Positions 9,297 to 18,763 of a DNA stretch of 64,000 bases are shown here, piece after piece; position 1 is the stretch's first letter, and every line of letters begins with the position of its first letter. Below the pieces are notes generated by a model. That model worked only from the letters and a program-made list of their open reading frames with translations. It made no database searches and was not told the DNA's origin. The position numbers and the translations under genes are program-made. The stretch is from Paracoccaceae bacterium (GTDB lineage: Bacteria; Pseudomonadota; Alphaproteobacteria; Rhodobacterales; Rhodobacteraceae): contig JASMHC010000009.1 in the NCBI GenBank assembly GCA_030750975.1, positions 186,001-250,000 on the forward strand, read 5' to 3'.

Positions 9297-10277
9297 TCAG
9301 GCCTTCAGGTTGTTGGCGGATTCCTTGATGCTGGCGTATTGGCCAGAGGGCCGGAAGCGCCAGAGGTAGCCTGGAAGGATCGAATTCATCGGTGTCGGGG
9401 TGATGCCCAGATCGGCCAGACCTTTTGCACCGTCCGATACGATATTGTCCGAACGCAGGCTGCGCACCTGATCCGGCGTCAGAATCGTGTTGTGAAACAA
9501 GCCCACGGTGACGGCTTGCGCAAAGGACAGCAGGCCCGCGATGATGCCTGCCACCCAAAACGGCAGGTTCAGCACCAGACGCCGACGGCGGATGATGCCA
9601 AGCATGCCTTGCATCAGGCTGCGGAAATCCGCGACTTCCGGACCGCCAAGCTCAAAGACGCCATGCGCTTGCCCAAGAACAGCCATTTCAGCGGCCTGCG
9701 CCACGTCATCCACATAGACCGGCTGGAACTTTGCGTCACCGCCCACAATCGGAAGGATGGGAGAGAAAAGGGCCATGCCGGCGAAGCGGTTAAAGAACCC
9801 GTCCTCGGTGCCGAATATGGCGCTTGGGCGCAAAATCGTGGCGTTGGGTATGTGTTTCAGCACGGCGGCTTCGCCAAGGGCCTTGGTGGCCTGATATGTG
9901 CTGGCCGAGTCAGCGTCGGCGCCAATGGCGGAAATATGCACCATCCGCGAGATGCCTTCGGCGGCGGCCAGTCGGGCAATACGTTCGGCCCCGTCGACCT
10001 GCACAGCCTCAAAATTGTTTTTACCGCCTGCGTCGAATGTGCCAACGCAGTTCACAACCGCGTCCGCGCCATGCATCGCGGCGGCGACGCTTGCATCGTC
10101 GCGGATGTTGCACAACACCGGTTCGACCTGACCGACGACTCCGAAGGGACGCACGAAAAGCGCTTCGTTCGGCCTGCGAACGGCGACGCGCACGCGCCAT
10201 CCCTGAAGTGCCATGCGACGGGCAATATAGCGTCCGACAAAACCGGATCCGCCGTAGATTGTAACGAGCTTGGACAT
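9297..10277 (-). CDS. NAD(P)-binding protein, complex I NDUFA9-like (atypical SDR)
   Basis: This 326-residue protein belongs to the extended/atypical SDR family that includes the mitochondrial complex I subunit NDUFA9. It starts with the Rossmann motif YGGSGFVGRYIARRMALQGW. It continues with the downstream strand RVRVAVRRP, DAVVNCVG and the segment ISRMVHISAIGADADSASTYQATKALGE. That last segment takes the place of the classical YxxxK active site. Alphaproteobacterial homologues are linked to complex I stability or quinone metabolism; that role is inference here. It is convergent with uppP and divergent from the tRNA-Leu gene. Confidence 0.9.
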   Translation of the reverse strand: MSKLVTIYGGSGFVGRYIARRMALQGWRVRVAVRRPNEALFVRPFGVVGQVEPVLCNIRDDASVAAAMHGADAVVNCVGTFDAGGKNNFEAVQVDGAERIARLAAAEGISRMVHISAIGADADSASTYQATKALGEAAVLKHIPNATILRPSAIFGTEDGFFNRFAGMALFSPILPIVGGDAKFQPVYVDDVAQAAEMAVLGQAHGVFELGGPEVADFRSLMQGMLGIIRRRRLVLNLPFWVAGIIAGLLSFAQAVTVGLFHNTILTPDQVRSLRSDNIVSDGAKGLADLGITPTPMNSILPGYLWRFRPSGQYASIKESANNLKA

Positions 10278-10381
10278 GGGGCTGGCCCTCGGTGACTGTT
10301 AAGGTTGACCACTACCTACAATTGCCAATGCCGGTGAACAAGCATATTCCAGAGAAACTGGAAAAAGGGTGGAAAATGGCG

Positions 10382-10410
10382 TTGACTCTGATTTGCAGCA
10401 GGACTATTTG
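10382..10410 (+). promoter_or_regulatory. Sigma-70-type promoter of tRNA-Leu
   Basis: TTGACT (10382-10387) and TATTTG (10405-10410) are separated by 17 bases. Transcription would begin a few bases before the mature tRNA 5' end at 10429, a good fit for a tRNA promoter. Confidence 0.6.
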
Positions 10411-10428
10411 CCTGCCTCACCAACCCGT

Positions 10429-10515
10429 GCCCAGATGGCGGAATTGGTAGACGCGCTAGCTTCAGGTGCTAGTGTCCGTATGGACGTGGAGGTTCGAGTC
10501 CTCTTCTGGGCACCA
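10429..10515 (+). tRNA. tRNA-Leu (anticodon CAG)
   Basis: The 7-bp acceptor stem GCCCAGA/TCTGGGC closes the molecule, and a CCA end is encoded. The anticodon arm is CTAGC-TTCAGGT-GCTAG with anticodon CAG, which reads CUG. A long variable arm (TGTCCGTATGGACGT) and the T arm with GGTTCGAGTCC complete a type II tRNA. The long variable arm and anticodon both indicate leucine. Confidence 0.97.
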
Positions 10516-10547
10516 AACAATCCCGATTATTGCTGCTTCGAAACGCT

Positions 10548-13151
10548 TCACCCAGCGGTAAACGCTGCTTGAGTGGTTTCGTTCAGGATCGCCTTTAATT
10601 CAGGCACGCATGAGCCACAGTTCGTTCCGGCGCGCAGGCTTTTTCCCAAGTCGTTTGTGTTGGCTGCACCCGCGGTAATGGCTTGACGGATCTTGTTCAC
10701 GCCAACGCCGAAGCAACTGCAAATGATGGCTCCGTTGTCTTCGATACCACTGGCAGGCCGACCGGCAAAAAAGTGAAGCGGCGAAATCGCTGTCCCGACC
10801 TGATCAACGATGTGGGGACGGGACGCCAGAACAGGTGCGGTTGCCGCGAACATGGCTGCAACGAGCCTGTTGTCGTGCCAGAAACCAATTCTGACAGTAC
10901 CTTTCGCCACATCTTCGTACATGACCGCGTTTCCGTCAGATAGGTCCAGCAGATTTCTTGCAACGGCTTCCCAGTCGCCTTGCGGTTTTGCCTCTGCGAC
11001 CTCAGCGCTCCAGCCGGTGGAGGTTCTTGCGACTGCTGCATATTCGGTTTTCGGGACTAGTTGGTTCGTGCTGACAAGAAACCCATACCATTTTGCGTCG
11101 AACCTCTGTAGCTGGACTTCGCTGTTTTTCAAAGCTGGCTGGCCCGAGATCGGGTCGGTTGTCGGCGGGACCAACGTGTTCACACATGCATTGCTGGCCG
11201 TGCAATCCGTCCAGTGCATCGGCGCAAAGGGACGACCCTGTTGAACTTTGCCGGAGATGAGCGTGCGTAATATGATTTGCGCGGACCCCGAGCGGACCAT
11301 GCAAAGATCAGCATCCTGAAGCGCATATCTGGACGCATCGGCCGGATGAATTTCCAGATACGGCTCCGCAAGATGCGCACCAAGGCGCGGGGCGCGTCCT
11401 GTGCGGGTCATGGTGTGCCATTGGTCGCGTATCCGGCCCGTATTAAGGCGCAACCCGTCCGAACTGCGCGTGGGCGAGGAAATTGCCAGCATTCTGGCTT
11501 TGCCGTTGGGATGGTAAAAACCGCCATTGGCAAAAAATCGGCGGGGCTTTGGTCCGTCCGAGGCAATGGGCCAAATGGCCGGGGACAGCTGATCAAACGC
11601 TTCATCCGAGATGTTGCTTTGGCCGGAGATATCAAAGTCTTTGCCGTGATTGTGCGCCAGTATGCTCATCCGGGCGTATTCGCGAAAAATAGCGGCCTCG
11701 TTTTTGTAGTGAAATGCACTCGCCCAACCCATGCGTTGCCCGACCCCGGCGATGATTTCCCAGTCGGCCCGCGAGTTTTCGGGCGGTGTTAGGAAAGGGC
11801 GCTGCCGCGAGATGCACCGTTCCGAATTGGTAACAGTGCCAGATTTTTCGCCCCAGGCTTTTGCGGGTAAAAGCACATCCGCCAGACGGGTCGTGTCGGT
11901 ATCTTCCATGATATCCGAAACGACGGTAAACGGTACGGATTGAATGGCTTGCCGTACCTTTTTTGCGTTGGGCATCGATACGGCCGGATTTGTTGACATG
12001 ATCCAAAGTGCTTTGATGTCGCCTTTCAGGCAGGCGTCAAACAAGTCGACGGCTTTTAGCCCCGGTTTTTTCGGGATTGCGGGAGATTTCCAAAAAGACT
12101 GAACGTCGGCACGATGGGACGTGTTTTCAATATCGAGGTGACATGCCAGCATATTCGCCAGACCGCCGACCTCTCGGCCACCCATTGCGTTTGGCTGACC
12201 GGTTACGGAAAACGGCCCCATGCCCGGCCGGCCGATCCTGCCGGTTGCAAGGTGACAGTTCAGGATCGCGTTGACCTTGTCCGTACCAACAGCGGATTGG
12301 TTGACGCCTTGGGAATACAAGGTAACGACTTTTTCCGAGCTGCACCAAAGGTCCGCAAAATGTTGCAGCTGATGGTTTGCAAGCCCGGTTTCAGCCGCGT
12401 CGCTTTTGGCAGCGGAAAAGACAGCGTCTTCGACCCCTTCGACAAATTGTTCGGTGTAGGCGCGATTGATCAACCCGCGTTTCGAAAGCTCGGACAGCAG
12501 AAAATTGAAAAGCGCCACATCGCCATCCGGTTTGATCTGCAAGACGAGATCAGCAAGTTCCGAAGTCGCCGTGCGCCGTGGATCAATAGTGACCACCTTC
12601 AGATCTGGGCGTTGTTCTTTTGCGTAAGCCAGCCTTTGAAACAAAACCGGATGACACCAGGCCAGGTTTGATCCAACCAAGACGACAAGATCGGCCTGTT
12701 CGAGATCCTCATACTGGCCCGGAACGGTATCCGTTCCAAATGCCCGCTTGTGGCCAGCGACCGAGCTGGCCATGCATAATCGCGAATTGGTATCGATATT
12801 CGCGCTGCCAATAAACCCCTTCATCAGTTTATTGGCGACATAGTAATCTTCGGTCAGAAGCTGGCCCGAGACATAGAACGCGACACTGTCGGGACCGTGT
12901 TCTTCGATCGCCGCTTTGAACCTGCCGGCAACCAGCCCAAGCGCTTCGTCCCAGCTTGCATTCCATGCCCCGATCTTCGGGGTACGTAATCTGCCCTCGA
13001 GACCAATTGTTTCGCCCAGGCTTGAGCCTTTGGAACATAAACGCCCCTTGTTGGCCGGATGATCCGGATCGCCACGGACAGTGCCATCCGATCTGGCGAT
13101 AATTCCGCATCCTACGCCGCAATAGGGACAGGTCGTCCGAACTTCTGTCAC
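10548..13151 (-). CDS. nasA: Assimilatory nitrate reductase, molybdopterin catalytic subunit
   Basis: This enzyme reduces nitrate to nitrite in the cytoplasm; the gene is called nasC in Paracoccus. The 867 residues open with the 4Fe-4S motif CPYCGVGCGI, followed by bis-MGD oxidoreductase domains. These contain LCMASSVAGHKRAFGTD, CHPVLFQR and the C-terminal molydopterin-dinucleotide-binding region GKVQQGRPFAPMHW. The last 60 or so residues form a BFD-like 2Fe-2S domain (CSCFGVGVNKIRQAI, then GTNCGSCVPELK). No NADH diaphorase subunit is nearby, so electrons probably come from the nirB/nirD products. The start overlaps the nirD stop as ATGA. It is the last gene of the nitrate operon and converges on tRNA-Leu. 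Confidence 0.96.
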   Translation of the reverse strand: MTEVRTTCPYCGVGCGIIARSDGTVRGDPDHPANKGRLCSKGSSLGETIGLEGRLRTPKIGAWNASWDEALGLVAGRFKAAIEEHGPDSVAFYVSGQLLTEDYYVANKLMKGFIGSANIDTNSRLCMASSVAGHKRAFGTDTVPGQYEDLEQADLVVLVGSNLAWCHPVLFQRLAYAKEQRPDLKVVTIDPRRTATSELADLVLQIKPDGDVALFNFLLSELSKRGLINRAYTEQFVEGVEDAVFSAAKSDAAETGLANHQLQHFADLWCSSEKVVTLYSQGVNQSAVGTDKVNAILNCHLATGRIGRPGMGPFSVTGQPNAMGGREVGGLANMLACHLDIENTSHRADVQSFWKSPAIPKKPGLKAVDLFDACLKGDIKALWIMSTNPAVSMPNAKKVRQAIQSVPFTVVSDIMEDTDTTRLADVLLPAKAWGEKSGTVTNSERCISRQRPFLTPPENSRADWEIIAGVGQRMGWASAFHYKNEAAIFREYARMSILAHNHGKDFDISGQSNISDEAFDQLSPAIWPIASDGPKPRRFFANGGFYHPNGKARMLAISSPTRSSDGLRLNTGRIRDQWHTMTRTGRAPRLGAHLAEPYLEIHPADASRYALQDADLCMVRSGSAQIILRTLISGKVQQGRPFAPMHWTDCTASNACVNTLVPPTTDPISGQPALKNSEVQLQRFDAKWYGFLVSTNQLVPKTEYAAVARTSTGWSAEVAEAKPQGDWEAVARNLLDLSDGNAVMYEDVAKGTVRIGFWHDNRLVAAMFAATAPVLASRPHIVDQVGTAISPLHFFAGRPASGIEDNGAIICSCFGVGVNKIRQAITAGAANTNDLGKSLRAGTNCGSCVPELKAILNETTQAAFTAG

Positions 13152-13483
13152 GCAGCTGTCCTTTTTTCCAGAAATGACCCGTCGAGAAGTATCCGACCGG
13201 CTTCGATCCGCGCCGGATAAGTGGCCACATTCCCTGCATCCGCGCCCTGGGCCTGACCCGTTTCAAGCGAAATGACCCAGTTGTGCAGTGGGCAGGTCAC
13301 GGTCTTGCCATGCACGATCCCTTCGGCCAGCGGGCCAGCTTTGTGGGGGCATGCGTTATCAAGCGCATAAACCGCGTCTTCGCCGGTGCGAAACAGGGCC
13401 ACACACCCGAAAGGGGTTTTGATCACCCGCGCCCCCCGCTTTTTGATGGCCTCAAGTGGCCCGACATCAATCCAGTCGCTCAT
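13148..13483 (-). CDS. nirD: Nitrite reductase small subunit, Rieske-type (NirD/NasG-like)
   Basis: The 111-residue protein has a Rieske fold that accompanies NADH-dependent nitrite reductase. It retains a full 2Fe-2S ligand set: ACPHKAGPL near residue 42 and VTCPLHNW near residue 60, i.e. C-x-H and C-x2-H. E. coli NirD lacks these ligands; Paracoccus NasG, which shuttles electrons from the nitrite reductase to the nitrate reductase, has them. So electron transfer to NasA is a reasonable inference. ATG at 13483 (MSDWIDVG) overlaps the nirB stop, and its own stop overlaps nasA. These ATGA junctions imply translational coupling. Confidence 0.94.
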   Translation of the reverse strand: MSDWIDVGPLEAIKKRGARVIKTPFGCVALFRTGEDAVYALDNACPHKAGPLAEGIVHGKTVTCPLHNWVISLETGQAQGADAGNVATYPARIEAGRILLDGSFLEKRTAA

Positions 13484-15927
13484 TCGGCTGCCTCCAATGT
13501 GAGAGTGGCAATCGGCTTGTAAGATTCCGCTTCGGTTTTCACATGGTCCGCCCAAGGATCGTGGCGGTAGACCGATTGGCTGATCTCAAAACGCTTGACC
13601 AGTTCTTTGCGGTTCTCAAGGTCGTCAACAATTTGCTCGATGACCCATTTCAGACCGACCTTGGCCAGCCATTTGTAAGGCCGATCCAGATATTTCGCGT
13701 TTTCACGGTAGAGCTGGACAAAGGCAATCGACAAATCGATTGCCTCTTCTTCGCTCGGCACCTGAGCGAGGGCCTCGGTCTCTTTCACCTCCATGCCCGC
13801 CGCGCCGCCAACGCTGACCTGATAGCCGCTGTCTACACAGATCACTCCGAGGTCCTTGCAGGTCGCTTCGGCGCAGTTTCGCGGGCATCCTGAAACGCCA
13901 AGCTTTACCTTGTGCGGGGTCCACGACCCCCAAAGGGCCTTTTCCAGCTTGACGCCAAGTCCGGTGCTGTCCTGCGTTCCGAACCGGCAATGATCCGTGC
14001 CAACGCAGGTTTTCACCGTGCGCAGACCCTTGGAATAGGCGTGGCCAGACACCAAACCGGCCTGATTTAGATCGGCCCAGATTTCGGGCAGATCTTCACC
14101 GCTGACCCCCAGCAAATCTATCCGCTGGCCACCTGTTACCTTGACCGTTGGTACGTTGAATTTGTCAGCCGCGTCCGCAATTGCCCGAAGCTCATCCGGT
14201 GTGGTGATCCCGCCCCACATTCTTGGAACAACCGAGAACGTGCCGTCTTTCTGAATATTCGCGTGCTTGCGTTCGTTGATGAAACGGCTTTGCGGATCAT
14301 CGCTGTATTCCAAGGGCCAGTCGGCCAAAAGATAGTAGTTCAGGGCAGGGCGGCAGACATGACAGCCGTCTGGGGTCTTCCAACCCAGTTCCTGCCAAAC
14401 CGCAGGCATCGACTTGAGTTCCCGAGACTTGATCAAACGGCGCACATCTTCATGCGAAAGATCCGTACAGCCGCAAATCCCCTTGTCCGCCGGAACGATA
14501 AAATCATCGCCAAGCGTGACCCCCAAAACCTGTTCGACAAGGCCGGTACAAGTGCCGCAGGACGCGCTTGCCTTGGTGACGGCTTTGACGGCGGCCAGAT
14601 CGGTCGCGCCGTTCTGGATTGCCGCGACGATGGTGCCTTTGGATATGCCGTTACAACCACAGATTTCTGCGTCATCTGGTAAGGCTGCAACGGCCGCCAT
14701 AGGGTCCAGAGGGGTGCCCCCCTGGAACGCCGGGCCAAAGATCAGCGTATCACGCATCTCGCTGATGTCTTCGTGGTCGCGGATCAGTCCGAAGAACCAG
14801 TTGCTATCGGATGTGTCGCCATAGAACACAGCGCCCACAAGCTTGTTGTCTTCGATGACAAGGCGACGATAAACGCCGCGCGCTGGGTCGCGGAAGACGA
14901 TGTCTTCGCGGGTTTCGCCTACGGCAAAGTCGCCCGCACTGAACAAATCACAACCGGTGACTTTAAGCTTGGTTGAAACCTCACGTGGTTGATAGGCGGC
15001 TTTTTCGTCCAAAAGCGTCTTGGCAACGATTTTCGCTTGGTCGTAAAGCGGTGCCACCAGTCCGCAAAGCTGGCCATTATGCTCGACACATTCGCCAACC
15101 GAAAGAATATCAGGATCAGAGGTCTGCATCGCGTCGTTGACGGTGATGCCGCGCTCAACCTCAAGGGCTGCGTCCGTGGCCAGGCGTGTTTCGGGCCGGA
15201 TGCCGACAGCCATGACGACAAGATCGGCAGGTATCACCTCTTTGTCTTCAAGCAGAACGGCTTCTACCTTGTCATTGCCCAAAATCGCGGACGTTGACGC
15301 GCGGCACTTGACGGTGATGCCCTTGTCTTCCAGTGCCCGTCGCAACAGATACCCCGCCGCTTCGTCAAGCTGCCGCTCCATCAGGTGGCCCATCAGATGA
15401 AGGACGGTGACGTCCATCCCGCGCGAAGCCAGACCAGCCGCTGCTTCCAGCCCCAAAAGCCCCCCACCGATGACAACGGCTTTTTGATCGGGAATGGCGG
15501 CCGCATCGATCATGGCGTTGGTATCGTCCAGATCACGATAGGTGATCACGCCGTGCAGATCCTTGCCCGGCACCGGAATAATGAACGGGGCAGAGCCGGT
15601 GGCGATCAACAGCTTGTCATACGCCACATCGCCGTTCTGGCCTGTTACGACTTTGCGTTCACGGTCGATCCCGACGACATGTTCGCCAAAGCGGCAGGTT
15701 ACGTTGTTTTCGGCGTACCAATCGTCGTCATGGGTGACGATGTCGTCATAGGACTTATCGCCACTCAAAACAGGGCTGAGCATAATCCTGTTATAATTGC
15801 CGCGAGGCTCGGCGTTGAACAGGGTTACGTCATAGGCCTCGGGATCGGTCTCAAACAGGTGTTCAAGCACCCGGCCCGAGGCCATGCCCGCGCCGATAAC
15901 GACGAGATTCTTCTTCATGTCAGTCAT
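13480..15927 (-). CDS. nirB: Nitrite reductase [NAD(P)H] large subunit
   Basis: NirB reduces nitrite to ammonium in the cytoplasm using NADH, FAD, 2Fe-2S, 4Fe-4S and sirohaem. The 815 residues show an N-terminal FAD domain (VVIGAGMASGRVLEHL) and an NADH domain (AVVIGGGLLGLEAAAGLASRG). Two BFD 2Fe-2S units follow: EICGCNGISKGTIV with CGTCTG, and GICGCTDLSHEDV with CHVCRP. The sirohaem/4Fe-4S domain carries CVGTDHCRFG and GVSGCPRNCAEATCKD. The ATG overlaps the stop of the preceding ABC ATPase gene. It sits between nitrate uptake genes and nirD-nasA, so uptake and both reductions share one transcript. Confidence 0.97.
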   Translation of the reverse strand: MTDMKKNLVVIGAGMASGRVLEHLFETDPEAYDVTLFNAEPRGNYNRIMLSPVLSGDKSYDDIVTHDDDWYAENNVTCRFGEHVVGIDRERKVVTGQNGDVAYDKLLIATGSAPFIIPVPGKDLHGVITYRDLDDTNAMIDAAAIPDQKAVVIGGGLLGLEAAAGLASRGMDVTVLHLMGHLMERQLDEAAGYLLRRALEDKGITVKCRASTSAILGNDKVEAVLLEDKEVIPADLVVMAVGIRPETRLATDAALEVERGITVNDAMQTSDPDILSVGECVEHNGQLCGLVAPLYDQAKIVAKTLLDEKAAYQPREVSTKLKVTGCDLFSAGDFAVGETREDIVFRDPARGVYRRLVIEDNKLVGAVFYGDTSDSNWFFGLIRDHEDISEMRDTLIFGPAFQGGTPLDPMAAVAALPDDAEICGCNGISKGTIVAAIQNGATDLAAVKAVTKASASCGTCTGLVEQVLGVTLGDDFIVPADKGICGCTDLSHEDVRRLIKSRELKSMPAVWQELGWKTPDGCHVCRPALNYYLLADWPLEYSDDPQSRFINERKHANIQKDGTFSVVPRMWGGITTPDELRAIADAADKFNVPTVKVTGGQRIDLLGVSGEDLPEIWADLNQAGLVSGHAYSKGLRTVKTCVGTDHCRFGTQDSTGLGVKLEKALWGSWTPHKVKLGVSGCPRNCAEATCKDLGVICVDSGYQVSVGGAAGMEVKETEALAQVPSEEEAIDLSIAFVQLYRENAKYLDRPYKWLAKVGLKWVIEQIVDDLENRKELVKRFEISQSVYRHDPWADHVKTEAESYKPIATLTLEAAE

Positions 15928-17615
15928 TCCGCAGCAATTTTTTTAGGTTGTTCGGCTTTCGGTTTCGGCTTCGCGCCGTGTTCGTATTCTTCAAGGAAAT
16001 CAAAAACATCCTGCCGGTATTTGTAATAGTCGGGATGCTCAAGCAGCGCCTTGCGGCTGCGTGGGCGCGGCAAGTCCACATCGACGATCTTGCCGATGGT
16101 GGCCTGTGGGCCGTTGGTCATCATCACCACGCGGTCCGCCAGCAGGATTGCTTCGTCCACATCATGGGTCACGCAGATCGCGGTGACTTTGGTGCGGTCC
16201 CAGACCTCCATCAGAACTTCCTGAAGTTCCCAGCGGGTCAGGCTGTCGAGCATTCCAAAGGGTTCATCCAACAGCAGCAATTTCGGGCTGAGCGCAAAGG
16301 CTCGGGCAATGCCGACCCTCTGCTTCATGCCATTGGACATCGAGCTTGCAGGACGATCCATCGCGTCGGCCAGACCGACACGTTCAAGATAGTATTCGAC
16401 AACATCCTGACGTTCCGATTGCGACGCGCGCGGATAGACCTTGTCTACGCCTATTGCCACATTTTCTTTTGCTGTCAGCCAGGGGAACAAGTTGGGTGAC
16501 TGGAACACCACTGCGCGTTCGGGATCCGCGCCGACAACGCCCCGGCCATCCAGATTGATTACGCCTTTCGAGATTTCATTCAAACCCGCCGCCATGGTCA
16601 GAACCGTGGATTTCCCACATCCCGAATGGCCGATAAGCGAAATGAATTCGCCTTTCTCGAGCTTCAGATCGAAATCCTCGACAACCGTCAGTGGCCCCTT
16701 TGGAGTCGGATAGATTTTGTGAAGCTGCGAAAACTCAAGATACTTGTCGGATCGCTGACTTTGCTTTGCCTTCACATCAGCCTGCGCTTTCGGAAGGTTG
16801 TGAATTGCGGTGACATTTGGCAGCGCCTTTGAAACCTCGGTCTTGGCCTCAATCCCCACATCCATTAGATATTTGGTGATATCGGCGCGAAGCTTCTTGA
16901 ACCCGTCATGGTGGTTCATGGCCATCCGGTCGCGGGGGCGCGGGATTGAAACTTTGAATTCGCCGCCAAGCGTTCCATCCGGGTTCAACGCAATGATCCG
17001 GTCAGCAAGGATGATCGCCTCGTCTACGTCGTTTGTGATCAAGACGCAGGTTTTCTTGTCCGTGGACCAGATCTGCTCAATCTCATCGGCAAGGTTCGCC
17101 CGGGTCAAAGCGTCCAAGGCCGAAAGAGGCTCGTCGAGCAGCAACACTTCGGGATTCATCGCCAAAGCCCGCGCGACGTTCACACGTTGGCGCATACCGC
17201 CTGACAACTCAGCGGGGCGCCGGGCGGTTGCGTGGCCAAGACCGACCATTTTGACGTAGTGATCAACCTTTTCGGCTTTCTCGGATTTTGGCATATCCGG
17301 GAAGACTGCATCCAAGGCCAGCCGCACATTTCCGTTCACGGTGAGCCAAGGCATCAGCGAGTAGTTCTGGAAAATCACGCCGCGCTCAGGTCCGGGGCCG
17401 ATGATCTGCGACCCCTTAAACGTAACCTTGCCTTGGGTTGGGGTTTCCAGCCCGGCCATAAGGTTGATCAGTGTCGTCTTACCCGACCCCGAGAAGCCCA
17501 AGAGAACAAGGAATTCGCCCTCTTGAACTTCAAGATCGATGTTTTTCAGAACTTCGGTGTGGGCTGTTCCCTCGCCGAAGCCTTTAGAAACATTATCAAA
17601 CTTTAGAATGCTCAT
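15924..17615 (-). CDS. Nitrate ABC transporter ATPase with two fused nucleotide-binding domains
   Basis: This cytoplasmic ATPase should power nitrate/nitrite import with the NrtB permease. The 563-residue chain holds two full NBDs. NBD1 (about 1-235) has Walker A GFSGSGKTTL, signature LSGGMRQRV and Walker B LLLDEPLSALD. NBD2 (about 300-540) has GHSGCGKSTV, SNGMKQRVGIARA and LLLLDEPFGMLD. In cyanobacterial Nrt systems the two ATPases are separate proteins (NrtC, with an NrtA-like extension, and NrtD). Here they are one polypeptide and no substrate-binding extension follows. ATG at 17615 (MSILKFDNVSKGFG) is used; a GTG three codons upstream overlaps the nrtB stop. Symbols nrtC/nrtD would both be partly right, so none is given. 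Confidence 0.93.
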   Translation of the reverse strand: MSILKFDNVSKGFGEGTAHTEVLKNIDLEVQEGEFLVLLGFSGSGKTTLINLMAGLETPTQGKVTFKGSQIIGPGPERGVIFQNYSLMPWLTVNGNVRLALDAVFPDMPKSEKAEKVDHYVKMVGLGHATARRPAELSGGMRQRVNVARALAMNPEVLLLDEPLSALDALTRANLADEIEQIWSTDKKTCVLITNDVDEAIILADRIIALNPDGTLGGEFKVSIPRPRDRMAMNHHDGFKKLRADITKYLMDVGIEAKTEVSKALPNVTAIHNLPKAQADVKAKQSQRSDKYLEFSQLHKIYPTPKGPLTVVEDFDLKLEKGEFISLIGHSGCGKSTVLTMAAGLNEISKGVINLDGRGVVGADPERAVVFQSPNLFPWLTAKENVAIGVDKVYPRASQSERQDVVEYYLERVGLADAMDRPASSMSNGMKQRVGIARAFALSPKLLLLDEPFGMLDSLTRWELQEVLMEVWDRTKVTAICVTHDVDEAILLADRVVMMTNGPQATIGKIVDVDLPRPRSRKALLEHPDYYKYRQDVFDFLEEYEHGAKPKPKAEQPKKIAAE

Positions 17616-17620
17616 GCCGA

Positions 17621-18742
17621 TCACCGGTTCGAGCTGAAGGTGAACAGTGACTGGATCGCGAACATCAGGCGGTCAAGCAGGAAGCCGATGATGCCGATGG
17701 TGAACACCGCGACCATGATCTTGGCCAGCGATTGGCTGGAGCCGTTTTGAAACTCATCCCAGACGAATTTGCCTAGGCCGGGGTTTTGGGCCAGCATTTC
17801 CGCCGCGATCAGAACCATCCAGCCCACACCAAGGCTGAGACGGAGACCCGTAAAGATCAGCGGCAGCGCGGATGGCAGAACAAGCTTGGTAATCTTGGTC
17901 CATGTGTTCATTTTCAGAACCTTGGAAACGCTCACCAAATCCTTGTCGATGGACGCAACTCCCAGCGACGTGTTGATCAAAGTCGGCCAGAGCGAACAAA
18001 GCGTGACGGTGATCGCTGAGTTCAGGAAGCTTTTGGAAAACAGGCCGTCGTCCACCGTGTAGACAGCGGAAACAACCATTGTGACAATCGGCAACCATGC
18101 CAGCGGAGAGACCGGTTTGAATATCTGCACGATGGGGTTTACGGCCGAGTTTGCGATCGGGCTAAGGCCCGCCAGAATCCCGACAGGTATCGCAATGGCT
18201 GACGCGATCAGGAAGCCGAAGAACACGGTTTTGATCGAGGTCCAAATCTGATCGTAATAGCTTGGGGCGCCCGTGTAAGGGATGTCCTTCACCTTGTCCG
18301 GTTGACCGTTGTCGATGAAACGCTGGTTTCGCGCGTCGACACGCGCGTAAAACTCGGCCTCTTTCGCGGCTTTCGCTTGTGCGTCTTTGTGAAGGTTGAT
18401 GGTTTCTTCCCAAACGGCGGCTGGACCGGGGACGGCACCAAGCGAGGTTTGAACCGTGGGTGCCAGTGTTCCCCAAAGCAGAAGAAAGCCAGATATTGCC
18501 AGGATCGGAACGCCCAGAAGCCTCCAAATCTCGGAGATCTGCGCTTTGGGGTTATCCCCCGCCGCCGCTTTCAGAATAGGTGTCATCCACGAAAGGCCAA
18601 GCACCTGAAACCAAGCGTCTGCTTTGTTGATGCGGGTAAAAAGCCGCGCCTTGCGGGCTTCTCGCTCTTGGTCCGGGATGGCTTGATTATCAATTGCGGC
18701 CATAGCTATGTCCTTGGTTTCGCCCTGATCCTTGTCGATCAT
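17621..18742 (-). CDS. nrtB: Nitrate ABC transporter permease
   Basis: The 373-residue inner-membrane protein belongs to the binding-protein-dependent permease family used for nitrate, taurine and sulfonates. A long soluble N-terminus and a first membrane segment (around residues 75-95) are followed by a charged periplasmic stretch of about 80 residues. The core permease domain has five or six helices, with an EAA-like loop around SVSKVLKMNTWTKITKLVLPSALPLIFTGLRLSLGVGW. The gene lies between nrtA and the double ATPase gene, which it nearly touches. A strong stem-loop separates it from nrtA. Confidence 0.94.
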   Translation of the reverse strand: MIDKDQGETKDIAMAAIDNQAIPDQEREARKARLFTRINKADAWFQVLGLSWMTPILKAAAGDNPKAQISEIWRLLGVPILAISGFLLLWGTLAPTVQTSLGAVPGPAAVWEETINLHKDAQAKAAKEAEFYARVDARNQRFIDNGQPDKVKDIPYTGAPSYYDQIWTSIKTVFFGFLIASAIAIPVGILAGLSPIANSAVNPIVQIFKPVSPLAWLPIVTMVVSAVYTVDDGLFSKSFLNSAITVTLCSLWPTLINTSLGVASIDKDLVSVSKVLKMNTWTKITKLVLPSALPLIFTGLRLSLGVGWMVLIAAEMLAQNPGLGKFVWDEFQNGSSQSLAKIMVAVFTIGIIGFLLDRLMFAIQSLFTFSSNR

Positions 18743-18763
18743 TGCAGTTTTATGTTGGAAGAG

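Noticed and set aside
10516-10547. Attachment site at the tRNA-Leu 3' end
   Set aside because: No repeat of the tRNA 3' end and no integrase gene occur in the window.
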